Positions 1-12,900 of a stretch of DNA of 64,000 nucleotides are shown piece by piece (position 1 is the first letter of the stretch; each line of letters starts with the position of its first letter). The stretch is taken from contig CAXHUL010000214.1 of assembly GCA_964019695.1 (NCBI GenBank), forward strand, positions 1,708,201 through 1,772,200, written 5' to 3'. Under the pieces are notes generated by a model that did no database searches, was not told where the DNA came from, and was given only the letters and a program-made list of their open reading frames with translations. This DNA comes from Loripinus fragilis (lineage: Eukaryota > Mollusca > Bivalvia > Lucinida > Lucinidae). The position numbers were made by a program, and so were the translations under genes.

Positions 1-2779
1 TGGGTTCTATTCTTGCAATACCTATTTCTGTACCATTGGGTCCTATTCTTGCAATACCTGTTTCTGTTTCATTGGGTTCTATTCTTGTAATACCTGTTTC
101 TGTTTCATTGGGTTCTATTCTTGCAATACCTGTTTCTGTTTCATTGGGTTCTATTCTTGCAATACTTGTTTCTGTCTCATTGGGTTCTATTCTTGCAATA
201 ACTGTTTCTGTCTCATTGGGTTCTATTCTTGCAATACCTGTTTCTGTCTCATTGGGTTCTATTCTTGCAATACCTGTTTCTGTCTCATTGGGTCCTATTC
301 TTGCAATACCTGTTTCTGTCTCATTGGGTTCTGTTCTTGCAATACCTTTTTCTGTTTCATTTCATTCTATTCTTGCAATACCTGTTTCTTTCTCATTGGG
401 TTCTATTTCTGCAACACCTGTTTCTGTCTCTTTGGATTCTATTCTTGCAATACCTTTTTCTTTTTCATTAGGTTCTATTCTTGCAATACCTGTTTCTGTT
501 TCATTGGGTTCTATTCTTGCAATACCTGTTTCTGTCTTATTGGGTTCTATTCTTGCAATACCTGTTTCTGTCTCATTGGGTTCTATTCTTGCAATACCTG
601 TTTCTGTCTCATTAGGTTCTATTCTTGCAATACCTGTTTCTGTCTCATTGGGTTCTATTCTTGCAATACCTGTTTCTGTCTCATTGGGTTCTATTCTTGC
701 AATACCTGTTTCTGTCTCATTGGGCTCTATTCTTGCAATACCTGTTTCTGTCTCATTAGGTCCTATTCTTGCAATACATGTTTCTGTCTCATTGGGTTCT
801 GTTCTTGCAATACCTGTTTCTGTCTCATTGGGTTCTATTCTTGCAATACCTGTTTCTGTTTTATTGGGTTCTGTTCTTGCAATACCTGTTTCTGTCTCAT
901 TGGGTTCTATTCTTGCAATACCTGTTTCTGTCTCATTGGGTCCTATTCTTGCAATACCTGTTTCTGTTTCATTGGGTTCTATTCTTGCAATACCTGTTTC
1001 TGTCTCATTGGGTTCTATTCTTGCAATACCTGTTTCTGTTTTATTGGGTTCTGTTCTTGCAATACCTGTTTCTGTCTTATTGGGTTCTATTCTTGCAATA
1101 CCTGTTTCTGTCTCATTGGGTTCTATTTCTGCAATACCTGTTTCTGTCTCTTTGGATTCAATTCTTGCAATACCTTTTTCTTTTCATTAGGTTCTATTCT
1201 TGCAATACCTGTTTCTGTTTCATTGGGTTCTATTCTTGCAATACCTGTTTCTGTCTCATTGGGTTCTATTCTTGCAATACCTGTCTCTGTTTCATTGGGT
1301 TCTATTCTTGCAATACCTGTTTCTGTCTCATTGGGTTCTATTCTTGCAATACCTGTTTCTGTCTCATTGGGTTCTGTTCTTGCAATACCTGTTTCTGTCT
1401 TATTGGGTTCTATTCTTGCAATACCTGTTTCTGTCTCATTGGGTTCTATTCTTGCAATACCTGTTTCTGTCTCATTGGGTTCTGTTCTTGCAATACCTGT
1501 TTCTGTCTTATTGGGTTCTATTCTTGCAATACCTGTTTCTGTCTCATTGGGATCTATTCTTGCAATACCTGTTTCTGTTTCACTGGGTTTCTCTTCTTGC
1601 AATACCTGTTTCTGTCTCATTGGGTTCTATTCTTGCAATACCTGTTTCTGTCTCATTGGGTTCTGTTCTTGCAATACCTGTTTCTGTCTCATTGGGTTCT
1701 ATTCTTGCAATACCTGTTTCTGTCTCATTGGGTTCTGTTCTTGCAATACCTATTTCTGTCTTATTGGGTTCTATTCTTGCAATACCTGTTTCTGTCTCAT
1801 TGGGTTCTATTCTTGCAATACCTGTTTCTGTCTCATTGGGTTCTGTTCTTGCAATACCTGTTTCTGTCTTATTGGGTTCTATTCTTGCAATACCTGTTTC
1901 TGTCTCATTGGGTTCTATTCTTGCAATACCTTTTTCTGTTTCATTGGGTTCTATTCTTGCAATACCTGTTTCTGTCTCATTGGGTTCTATTCTTGCAATA
2001 CCTGTTTCTGTCTCATTGGGTTCTGTTCTTGCAATACCTGTTTCTGTCTCATTGGGTTCTATTCTTGCAATACCTCTATCTATTTCATTGAGTTCTATTC
2101 TTGCAATACCTGTTTCTGTTTCATTGGGTTCTATTCTTGCAATACCTGTTTCTGTTTCATTGGGTTCTATTCTTGCAATACCTGTTTCTGTCTCATTGGG
2201 TTCTATTCTTGCAATACCTGTTTCTGTCTCATTGGGTTCTATTTCTTGCAATACCTGTTTCTGTCTCATTGGGTTCTGTTCTTGCAATACCTATTTCTGT
2301 TTCATTTCATTCTATTCTTGCAATACCTGTTTCTGTCTCATTGGGTTCTATTTCTGCAATACCTGTTTCTGTCTCTTTGGATTCTATTCTTGCAATACCT
2401 TTTTCTTTTTTATTAGGTTCTATTCTTGCAATACCTGTTTCTGTTTCATTGGGTTCTATTCTTGCAATACCTGTTTCTGTCTCATTGGGTTCTATTCTTG
2501 CAATACCTGTTTCTGTTTCATTGGGTTCTATTCTTGCAATACCTGTTTCTGTCTCATTGGGTTCTATTCTTGCAATACCTGTTTCTGTCTCATTGGGTTC
2601 TATTCTTGCAATACCTATTTCTGTCTCATTGGGTCCTATTCTTGCAATACCTGTTTCTGTTTCATTGGGTTCTATTCTTGTAATACCTGTTTCTGTTTCA
2701 ATGGGTTCTATTCTTGCAATACCTGTTTCTGTTTCATTGGGTTCTATTCTTGCAATACCTGTTTCTGTCTCATTGGGTT

Positions 2780-4150
2780 CTATTCTTGCAATACCTGTTT
2801 CTGTCTCATTGGGTTCTATTCTTGCAATACCTGTTTCTGTCTCATTGGGTCCTATTCTTGCAATACCTGTTTCTTTCTCATTGGGTTCTGTTCTTGCAAT
2901 ACCTATTTCTGTTTCATTTCATTCTATTCTTGCAATACCTGTTTCTGTCTCATTGGGTTCTATTTCTGCAATACCTGTTTCTGTCTCTTTGGATTCTATT
3001 CTTGCAATACCTTTTTCTTTTTCATTAGGTTCTATTCTTGCAATACCTGTTTCTGTTTCATTTGGTTCTATTCTTGCAATACCTGTTTCTGTCTCATTGG
3101 GTTCTATTCTTGCAATACCTGTTTCTGTCTCATTGGGTTCTATTCTTGCAATACCTGTTTCTGTCCCATTAGGTTCTATTCTTGCAATACCTGTTTCTGT
3201 CTCATTGGGTTCTATTCTTGCAATACCTGTTTCTGTTTCATTGGGTTCTAATCTTGCAATACCTGTTTCTGTCTCATTGGGTTCTATTCTTGCAATACCT
3301 GTTTCTGTCTCATTGGGTCCTATTCTTGCAATACCTGTTTCTGTCTCATTGGGTTCTGTTCTTGCAATACCTATTTCTGTTTCATTTCATTCTATTCTTG
3401 CAATACCTGTTTCTGTTTCATTGGGTTCTAATCTTGCAATACCTGTTTCTGTCTCATTGGGTTCTATTCTTGCAATACCTGTTTCTGTTTCATTGGGTTT
3501 CTCTTCTTGCAATACCTGTTTCTGTCTCATTGGGTTCTATTCTTGCAATACCTGTTTCTGTCTCATTGGGTTCTGTTCTTGCAATACCTGTTTCTGTCTC
3601 ATTGGGTTCTATTCTTGCAATACCTGTTTCTGTCTCATTGGGTTCTGTTCTTGCAATACCTATTTCTGTCTTATTGGGTTCTATTCTTGCAATACCTGTT
3701 TCTGTCTCATTGGGTTCTATTCTTGCAATACCTGTTTCTGTCTCATTGGGTTCTGTTCTTGCAATACCTGTTTCTGTCTTATTGGGTTCTATTCTTGCAA
3801 TACCTGTTTCTGTTTCATTGGGTTCTATTCTTGCAATACCTGTTTCTGTTTCATTGGGTTCTATTCTTGCAATACCTGTTTCTGTCTCATTGGGTTCTAT
3901 TCTTGCAATACCTGTTTCTGTCTCATTGGGTTCTGTTCTTGCAATACCTGTTTCTGTCTCATTGGGTTCTATTCTTGCAATACCTCTATCTATTTCATTG
4001 AGTTCTATTCTTGCAATACCTGTTTCTGTTTCATTGGGTTCTATTCTTGCAATACCTGTTTCTGTTTCATTGGGTTCTATTCTTGCAATACCTGTTTCTG
4101 TCTCATTGGGTTCTATTCTTGCAATACCTGTTTCTGTCTCATTGGGTTCT
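2780..4150 (+). repeat. Block E, copy 1 (1,621-bp spaced pair)
   Basis: Unit order here repeats at 4,401-5,771, an offset of 1,621 bp (45 units plus one base). Both copies include the run TTCTAATC, TCCTATTC, the TGA unit, TTCTAATC again and the 37-bp TTTCTCTTCTTGC unit (near 3,500 and 5,110). Both finish with the CCTCTATCTATTTC unit, near 3,986 and 5,607. Copy 1 ends in TTCTTACAATACC units, where copy 2 has the 37-bp TTCTATTTCTTGC unit. Confidence 0.8.
2850..3029 (+). repeat. Type example of the recurring 180-bp, five-unit cassette
   Basis: Five consecutive variant units recur in this order through the array. Unit 1 begins TCCTATTC (T2 to C). Unit 2 begins TTCTGTTC, has CCTATTTC and ends TTTCATTTCA, so GGG is replaced by TCA. 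Unit 3 is consensus. Unit 4 begins TTCTATTTCTGC and ends TCTCTTTGGA. Unit 5 carries CCTTTTTCTTTTTC and ends ATTAGG. In the - strand frame unit 2 creates TGA in place of the CCC proline codon. I counted about 73 copies of the unit-2 ending, near 355, 2.3, 2.9, 3.4, 4.5, 5.0, 5.8, 7.7, 9.5, 10.1 and 10.6 kb and so on to 63.7 and 63.96 kb. Some copies lack unit 1, or replace units 3-5 with consensus-like units (for example near 3.4 and 5.0 kb). It is a good anchor for aligning array segments. Confidence 0.9.
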
Positions 4151-4434
4151 GTTCTTACAATACCTGTTTCTGTCTTATTGGGTTCTATTCTTGCAATACC
4201 TGTTTCTGTCTCATTGGGTTCTATTCTTGCAATAACTGTCTCTGTTTCATTGGGTTCTATTCTTGCAATACCTGTTTCTGTCTCATTGGGTTCTGTTCTT
4301 ACAATACCTGTTTCTGTCTTATTGGGTTCTATTCTTGCAATACCTGTTTCTGTCTCATTGGGTTCTATTCTTGCAATAACTGTCTCTGTTTCATTGGGTT
4401 CTATTCTTGCAATACCTGTTTCTGTCTCATTGGG
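4147..4434 (+). repeat. Four-unit (144-bp) local tandem duplication
   Basis: A four-unit group containing TTCTTACAATACC, TCTTATTGGG, a consensus-like unit and AATAACTGTCTCTG starts at 4,147 and repeats from 4,291, exactly 144 bp later. The same doubled group appears near 39,800 and 39,947 in the distant copy of this region, there with one base missing. It is the smallest clean higher-order duplication I could delimit. Confidence 0.8.
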
Positions 4435-5771
4435 TTCTATTCTTGCAATACCTGTTTCTGTCTCATTGGGTCCTATTCTTGCAATACCTGTTTCTGTCTC
4501 ATTGGGTTCTGTTCTTGCAATACCTATTTCTGTTTCATTTCATTCTATTCTTGCAATACCTGTTTCTGTCTCATTGGGTTCTATTTCTGCAATACCTGTT
4601 TCTGTCTCTTTGGATTCTATTCTTGCAATACCTTTTTCTTTTTCATTAGGTTCTATTCTTGCAATACCTGTTTCTGTTTCATTTGGTTCTATTCTTGCAA
4701 TACCTGTTTCTGTCTCATTGGGTTCTATTGTTGCAATACCTGTTTCTGTCTCATTGGGTTCTATTCTTGCAATACCTGTTTCTGTCTCATTAGGTTCTAT
4801 TCTTGCAATACCTGTTTCTGTCTCATTGGGTTCTATTCTTGCAATACCTGTTTCTGTTTCATTGGGTTCTAATCTTGCAATACCTGTTTCTGTCTCATTG
4901 GGTTCTATTCTTGCAATACCTGTTTCTGTCTCATTGGGTCCTATTCTTGCAATACCTGTTTCTGTCTCATTGGGTTCTGTTCTTGCAATACCTATTTCTG
5001 TTTCATTTCATTCTATTCTTGCAATACCTGTTTCTGTTTCATTGGGTTCTAATCTTGCAATACCTGTTTCTGTCTCATTGGGTTCTATTCTTGCAATACC
5101 TGTTTCTGTTTCATTGGGTTTCTCTTCTTGCAATACCTGTTTCTGTCTCATTGGGTTCTATTCTTGCAATACCTGTTTCTGTCTCATTGGGTTCTGTTCT
5201 TGCAATACCTGTTTCTGTCTCATTGGGTTCTATTCTTGCAATACCTGTTTCTGTCTCATTGGGTTCTGTTCTTGCAATACCTATTTCTGTCTTATTGGGT
5301 TCTATTCTTGCAATACCTGTTTCTGTCTCATTGGGTTCTATTCTTGCAATACCTGTTTCTGTCTCATTGGGTTCTGTTCTTGCAATACCTGTTTCTGTCT
5401 TATTTGGTTCTATTCTTGCAATACCTGTTTCTGTTTCATTGGGTTCTATTCATGCAATACCTGTTTCTGTTTCATTGGGTTCTATTCTTGCAATACCTGT
5501 TTCTGTCTCATTGGGTTCTATTCTTGCAATACCTGTTTCTGTCTCAATGGGTTCTGTTATTGCAATACCTGTTTCTGTCTCATTGGGTTCTATTCTTGCA
5601 ATACCTCTATCTATTTCATTGAGTTCTATTCTTGCAATACCTGTTTCTGTTTCATTGGGTTCTATTCTTGCAATACCTGTTTCTGTTTCATTGGGTTCTA
5701 TTCTTGCAATACCTGTTTCTGTCTCATTGGGTTCTATTCTTGCAATACCTGTTTCTGTCTCATTGGGTTCT
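4401..5771 (+). repeat. Block E, copy 2
   Basis: This is the second member of the 1,621-bp spaced pair. Private differences from copy 1 include ATTGTTGC near 4,730, TTATTTGG near 5,401, ATTCATGC near 5,450, TCAATGGG near 5,545 and GTTATTGC near 5,555. The version with ATTCATGC also occurs at 41,100 and 51,410, so this copy seeded or shares ancestry with both distant segments. Confidence 0.8.
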
Positions 5772-8700
5772 ATTTCTTGCAATACCTGTTTCTGTCTCAT
5801 TGGGTTCTGTTCTTGCAATACCTATTTCTGTTTCATTTCATTCTATTCTTGCAATACCTGTTTCTGTCTCATTGGGTTCTATTTCTGCAATACCTGTTTC
5901 TGTCTCTTTGGATTCTATTCTTGCAATACCTTTTTCTTTTTCATTAGGTTCTATTCTTGCAATACCTGTTTCTGTTTCTTTGGGTTCTATTCTTGCAATA
6001 CCTGTTTCTGTCTCATTGGGTTCTATTCTTGCAATACCTGTTTCTGTTTCATTGGGTTCTATTCTTGCAACACCTGTTTCTGTCTCATTGGGTTCTATTC
6101 TTGCAATACCTGTTTCTGTCTCATTGGGTTCTATTCTTGCAATACCTATTTCTGTCTCATTGGGTCCTATTCTTGCAATACCTGTTTCTGTTTCATTGGG
6201 TTCTATTCTTGTAATACCTGTTTCTGTTTCATTGGGTTCTATTCTTGCAATACCTGTTTCTGTTTCATTGGGTTCTATTCTTGCAATACCTGTTTCTGTC
6301 TCATTGGGTTCTATTCTTGCAATACCTGTTTCTGTCTCATTGGGTTCTATTTCTGCAATACCTGTTTCTGTCTCTTTGGATTCAATTCTTGCAATACCTT
6401 TTTCTTTTTCATTAGGTTCTATTCTTGCAATACCTGTTTCTGTTTCATTGAGTTCTATTCTTGCAATACCTGTTTCTGTCTCATTGGGTTCTATTCTTGC
6501 AATAACTGTCTCTGTTTCATTGGGTTCTATTCTTGCAATACCTGTTTCTGTCTCATTGGGTTCTATTCTTGCAATACCTGTTTCTGTCTCATTGGGTTCT
6601 GTTCTTACAATACCTGTTTCTGTCTTATTGGGTTCTATTCTTGCAATACCTGTTTCTGTCTCATTGGGTTCTATTCTTGCAATACCTGTTTCTGTCTCAT
6701 TGGGTTCTGTTCTTGCAATACCTGTTTCTGTCTTAATGGGTTCTATTCTTGCAATACCTGTTTCTTTCTCATTGGGTTCTATTCTTGCAATACCTGTTTC
6801 TGTTTCATTGGGTTCTATTCTTGCAATATTTGTTTCTGTCTCATTGGGTTCTATTCTTGCAATACCTGTTTCTGTCTCATTGGGTTCTGTTCTTGCAATA
6901 CCTGTTTCTGTCTTATTGGGTTCTATTCTTGCAATACCTTTTTCTTTTTCATTAGGTTCTATTCTTGCAAAACCTGTTTCTGTTTCATTGGGTTCTATTC
7001 TTGCAATACCTGTTTCTGTCTCATTGGGTTCTATTCTTGCAATACCTGTTTCTGTTTCATTGGGTTCTATTCTTGCAATACCTGTTTCTGTCTCATTGGG
7101 TTCTGTTCTTGCAATACCTATTTCTGTCTTATTGGGTTCTATTCTTGCAATACCTGTTTCTGTCTCATTGGGTTCTATTCTTGCAATACCTGTTTCTGTC
7201 TCATTGGGTTCTGTTCTTGCAATACCTGTTTCTGTCTTATTGGGTTCTATTCTTGCAATACCTGTTTCTGTTTCATTGGGTTCTATTCTTGCAATACCTG
7301 TTTCTGTTTCATTGGGTTCTATTCTTGCAATACCTGTTTCTGTCTCATTGGGTTCTATTCTTGCAATACCTGTTTCTGTCTCATTGGGTTCTGTTCTTGC
7401 AATACCTGTTTCTGTCTCATTGGGTTCTATTCTTGCAATACCTCTATCTATTTCATTGAGTTTTATTCTTGCAATACCTGTTTCTGTTTCATTGGGTTCT
7501 ATTCTTGCAATACCTGTTTCTGTTTCATTGGGTTCTATTCTTGCAATACCTGTTTCTGTCTCATTGGGTTCTATTCTTGCAATACCTGTTTCTGTCTCAT
7601 TGGGTTCTATTTCTTGCAATACCTGTTTCTGTCTCATTGGGTTCTGTTCTTGCAATACCTATTTCTGTTTCATTTCATTCTATTCTTGCAATACCTGTTT
7701 CTGTCTCATTGGGTTCTATTTCTGCAATACCTGTTTCTGTCTCTTTGGATTCTATTCTTGCAATACCTTTTTCTTTTTCATTAGGTTCTATTCTTGCAAT
7801 ACCTGTTTCTGTTTCATTGCGTTCTATTCTTGCAATACCTGTTTCTGTCTCATTGGGTTCTATTCTTGCAATACCTGTTTCTGTTTCATTGGGTTCTATT
7901 CTTGCAACACCTGTTTCTGTCTCATTGGGTTCTATTCTTGCAATACCTGTTTCTGTCTCATTGGGTTCTATTCTTGCAATACCTATTTCTGTCTCATTGG
8001 GTCCTATTCTTGCAATATCTGTTTCTGTTTCATTGGGTTCTATTCTTGTAATACCTGTTTCTGTTTCATTGGGTTCTATTCTTGCAATACCTGTTTCTGT
8101 TTTATTGGGTTCTGTTCTTGCAATACCTGTTTCTGTCTTATTGGGTTCTATTCTTGCAATACCTGTTTCTGTCTCATTGGGTTCTATTTCTGCAATACCT
8201 GTTTCTGTCTCTTTGGATTCAATTCTTGCAATACCTTTTTCTTTTTCATTAGGTTCTATTCTTGCAATACCTGTTTCTGTTTCATTGAGTTCTATTCTTG
8301 CAATACCTGTTTCTGTCTCATTGGGTTCTATTCTTGCAATAACTGTCTCTGTTTCATTGGGTTCTATTCTTGCAATACCTGTTTCTGTCTCATTGGGTTC
8401 TATTCTTGCAATACCTGTTTCTGTCTCATTGGGTTCTGTTCTTACAATACCTGTTTCTGTCTTATTGGGTTCTATTCTTGCAATACCTGTTTCTGTCTCA
8501 TTGGGTTCTATTCTTGCAATACCTGTTTCTGTCTCATTGGGTTCTGTTCTTGCAATACCTGTTTCTGTCTTAATGGGTTCTATTCTTGCAATACCTGTTT
8601 CTTTCTCATTGGGTTCTATTCTTGCAATACCTGTTTCTGTTTCATTGGGTTCTATTCTTGCAATATTTGTTTCTGTCTCATTGGGTTCTATTCTTGCAAT

Positions 8701-9938
8701 ACCTGTTTCTGTCTCATTGGGTTCTGTTCTTGCAATACCTGTTTCTGTCTTATTGGGTTCTATTCTTGCAATACCTTTTTCTTTTTCATTAGGTTCTATT
8801 CTTGCAAAACCTGTTTCTGTTTCATTGGGTTCTATTCTTGCAATACCTGTTTCTGTCTCATTGGGTTCTATTCTTGCAATACCTGTTTCTGTTTCATTGG
8901 GTTCTATTCTTGCAATACCTGTTTCTGTCTCATTGGGTTCTGTTCTTGCAATACCTATTTCTGTCTTATTGGGTTCTATTCTTGCAATACCTGTTTCTGT
9001 CTCATTGGGTTCTATTCTTGCAATACCTGTTTCTGTCTCATTGGGTTCTGTTCTTGCAATACCTGTTTCTGTCTTATTGGGTTCTATTCTTGCAATACCT
9101 GTTTCTGTTTCATTGGGTTCTATTCTTGCAATACCTGTTTCTGTTTCATTGGGTTCTATTCTTGCAATACCTGTTTCTGTCTCATTGGGTTCTATTCTTG
9201 CAATACCTGTTTCTGTCTCATTGGGTTCTGTTCTTGCAATACCTGTTTCTGTCTCATTGGGTTCTATTCTTGCAATACCTCTATCTATTTCATTGAGTTT
9301 TATTCTTGCAATACCTGTTTCTGTTTCATTGGGTTCTATTCTTGCAATACCTGTTTCTGTTTCATTGGGTTCTATTCTTGCAATACCTGTTTCTGTCTCA
9401 TTGGGTTCTATTCTTGCAATACCTGTTTCTGTCTCATTGGGTTCTATTTCTTGCAATACCTGTTTCTGTCTCATTGGGTTCTGTTCTTGCAATACCTATT
9501 TCTGTTTCATTTCATTCTATTCTTGCAATACCTGTTTCTGTCTCATTGGGTTCTATTTCTGCAATACCTGTTTCTGTCTCTTTGGATTCTATTCTTGCAA
9601 TACCTTTTTCTTTTTCATTAGGTTCTATTCTTGCAATACCTGTTTCTGTTTCATTGGGTTCTATTCTTGCAATACCTGTTTCTGTCTCATTGGGTTCTAT
9701 TCTTGCAATACCTGTTTCTGTTTCATTGGGTTCTATTCTTGCAACACCTGTTTCTGTCTCATTGGGTTCTATTCTTGCAATACCTGTTTCTGTCTCATTG
9801 GGTTCTATTCTTGCAATACCTATTTCTGTCTCATTGGGTCCTATTCTTGCAATATCTGTTTCTGTTTCATTGTGTTCTATTCTTGTAATACCTGTTTCTG
9901 TTTCATTGGGTTCTATTCTTGCAATACCTGTTTCTGTT
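5164..9938 (+). repeat. Block D: 1,837-bp period, about 2.5 copies
   Basis: Unit order repeats at a spacing of 1,837 bp (51 units plus one base). The 37-bp unit at about 5,771 recurs near 7,605 and 9,441, and the AATATTTG marker near 6,829 recurs near 8,666. The AAAACC marker near 6,970 recurs near 8,807. The third copy is partial and stops matching near 9,938. Copies differ by short patches: two units at about 8,097-8,150 carry TTTTATTGGG and TCTTATTGGG, where 6,260-6,320 has the commoner endings. That could be gene conversion or a small replacement. Confidence 0.8.
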
Positions 9939-12900
9939 TCATTGGGTTCTATTCTTGCAATACCTGTTTCTGTCTCATTGGGTTCTATTCTTGCAATACC
10001 TGTTTCTGTCTCATTGGGTTCTATTCTTGCAATACCTGTTTCTGTCTCATTGGGTCCTATTCTTGCAATACCTGTTTCTGTCTCATTGGGTTCTGTTCTT
10101 GCAATACCTATTTCTGTTTCATTTCATTCTATTCTTGCAATACCTGTTTCTGTCTCATTGGGTTCTATTTCTGCAATACCTGTTTCTGTCTCTTTGGATT
10201 CTATTCTTGCAATACCTTTTTCTTTTTCATTAGGTTCTATTCTTGCAATACCTGTTTCTGTTTCATTGGGTTCTATTCTTGCAAAACCTGTTTCTGTCTC
10301 ATTGGGTTCTATTCTTGCAATACCTGTTTCTGTCTCATTGGGTTCTATTCTTGCAATGCCTGTTTCTGTCTCATTAGGTTCTATTCTTGCAATACCTGTT
10401 TCTGTCTCATTGGGTTCTATTCTTGCAATACCTGTTTCTGTTTCATTGGGTTCTAATCTTGCAATACCTGTTTCTGTCTCATTGGGTTCTATTCTTGCAA
10501 TACCTGTTTCTGTCTCATTGGGTCCTATTCTTGCAATACCTGTTTCTGTCTCATTGGGTTCTGTTCTTGCAATACCTATTTCTGTTTCATTTCATTCTAT
10601 TCTTGCAATACCTGTTTCTGTCTCATTGGGTTCTATTTCTGCAATACCTGTTTCTGTCTCTTTGGATTCTATTCTTGCAATACTTTTTTCTTTTTCATTA
10701 GGTTCTATTCTTGCAAAACCTGTTTCTGTTTCATTGGGTTCTATTCTTGCAATACCTGTTTCTGTCTCATTGGGTTCTATTCTTGCAATACCTGTTTCTG
10801 TTTCATTGGGTTCTATTCTTGCAATACCTGTTTCTGTCTCATTGGGTTCTATTCTTGCAATACCTGTTTCTGTTTCATTGGGTTCTGTTCTTGCAATACC
10901 TGTTTCTGTCTTATTGGGTTCTATTCTTGCAATACCTGTTTCTGTCTCATTGGGTTCTATTTCTGCAATACCTGTTTCTGTCTCTTTGGATTCAATTCTT
11001 GCAATACCTTTTTCTTTTTCATTAGGTTCTATTCTTGCAATACCTGTTTCTGTTTCATTGAGTTCTATTCTTGCAATACCTGTTTCTGTCTCATTGGGTT
11101 CTATTCTTGCAATAACTGTCTCTGTTTCATTGGGTTCTATTCTTGCAATACCTGTTTCTGTCTCATTGGGTTCTATTCTTGCAATACCTGTTTCTGTCTC
11201 ATTGGGTTCTGTTCTTACAATACCTGTTTCTGTCTTATTGGGTTCTATTCTTGCAATACCTGTTTCTGTCTCATTGGGTTCTATTCTTGCAATACCTGTT
11301 TCTGTCTCATTGGGTTCTGTTCTTGCAATACCTGTTTCTGTCTTAATGGGTTCTATTCTTGCAATACCTGTTTCTTTCTCATTGGGTTCTATTCTTGCAA
11401 TACCTGTTTCTGTTTCATTGAGTTCTATTCTTGCAATATTTGTTTCTGTCTCATTGGGTTCTATTCTTGCAATACCTGTTTCTGTCTCATTGGGTTCTGT
11501 TCTTGCAATACCTGTTTCTGTCTTATTGGGTTCTATTCTTGCAATACCTGTTTCTGTCTCATTGGGTTCTGTTCTTGCAATACCTATTTCTGTCTTATTG
11601 GGTTCTATTCTTGCAATACCTGTTTCTGTCTCATTGGGTTCTATTCTTGCAATACCTGTTTCTGTCTCATTGGGTTCTATTCTTGCAATACCTGTTTCTG
11701 TCTTATTGGGTTCTATTCTTGCAATACCTGTTTCTGTCTCATTGGGTTCTATTCTTGCAATACCTGTTTCTGTTTCATTGGGTTCTATTCTTGCAATACC
11801 TGTTTCTGTCTCATTGGGTTCTATTCTTGCAATACCTGTTTCTGTCTCATTGGGTTCTGTTCTTGCAATACCTGTTTCTGTCTCATTGGGTTCTATTCTT
11901 GCAATACCTCTATCTATTTCATTGAGTTCTATTCTTGCAATACCTGTTTCTGTCTCATTGGGTCCTATTCTTGCAATACCTGTTTCTGTCTCATTGGGTC
12001 CTATTCTTGCAATACCTGTTTCTGTCTCATTGGGTTCTATTTCTGCAATACCTGTTTCAGTCTCTTTGGATTCTATTCTTGCAATACCTGTTTCTGTCTC
12101 ATTGGGTTCTGTTCTTGCAATACCTATTTCTGTTTCATTTCATTCTATTCTTGCAATACCTGTTTCTGTCTCATTGGGTTCTATTTCTGCAATACCTGTT
12201 TCTGTCTCTTTGGATTCTATTCTTGCAATACCTTTTTCTTTTTCATTAGGTCCTATTCTTGCAATACCTGTTTCTGTTTCATTGGGTTCTATTCTTGTAA
12301 TACCTGTTTCTGTTTCATTGGGTTTTATTCTTGCAATACCTGTTTCTGTTTCATTGGGTTCTATTCTTGCAATACCTGTTTCTGTCTCATTGGGTTCTAT
12401 TCTTGCAATACCTGTTTCTGTCTCATTGGGTTCTATTCTTGCAATACCTGTTTCTGTCTCATTGGGTTCTATTCTTGCAATACCTGTTTCTGTCTCATTG
12501 GGTTCTATTTTTGCAATACCTGTTTCTGTCTCATTGGGTTCTATTCTTGCAATACCTGTTTCTGTCTCATTGGGTTCTATTCTTGCAATACCTGTTTCTG
12601 TCTCATTGGGTTCTATTTTTGCAATACCTGTTTCTGTCTCATTGGGTTCTATTCTTGCAATACCTGTTTCTGTTTCATTGGGTTCTATTCTTGCAATACC
12701 TGTTTCTGTTTCATTGGGTTCTATTCTTGCAATACCTGTTTCTGTCTCATTGGGTTCTATTCTTGCAATACCTGTTTCTGTCTCATTGGGTTCTATTCTT
12801 GCAATACCTGTTTCTGTCTCATTGGGTTCTATTCTTGCAATACCTGTTTCTGTCTCATTGGGTCCTATTCTTGCAATACCTGTTTCTGTCTCATTGGGTT

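Larger units (their letters stand above)
1..6504 (+). repeat. Duplicated block A, copy 1
   Basis: This block matches 47,611-52,457. The spacing is 47,610 bp at the start and 47,574 bp by position 771, because the second copy lacks one unit. It becomes 45,953 bp after about 4.8 kb, because the second copy has only one of the two 1,621-bp blocks present here. Shared rare markers include TACATG near 775, a 35-bp unit near 1,172 with CTTTTCATTAGG, CACTGGG near 1,581 and ATTCATGC near 5,450. The match ends near 6,504, where this copy has AATAACTG and the other has AATACCTG followed by a different unit order. The first complete unit (5-40) carries a private TACCATTGGG ending absent from the other copy. 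Confidence 0.85.

Noticed and set aside
1580..2287. Recurring - strand open frames of 235-259 codons beginning MQEQN and ending near RRETQ (also near 25.1, 31.4, 49.2 and 58.4 kb)
   Set aside because: Both ends are created by the two linked 37-bp units. Recurrence follows from block duplication, not from conservation of a gene.
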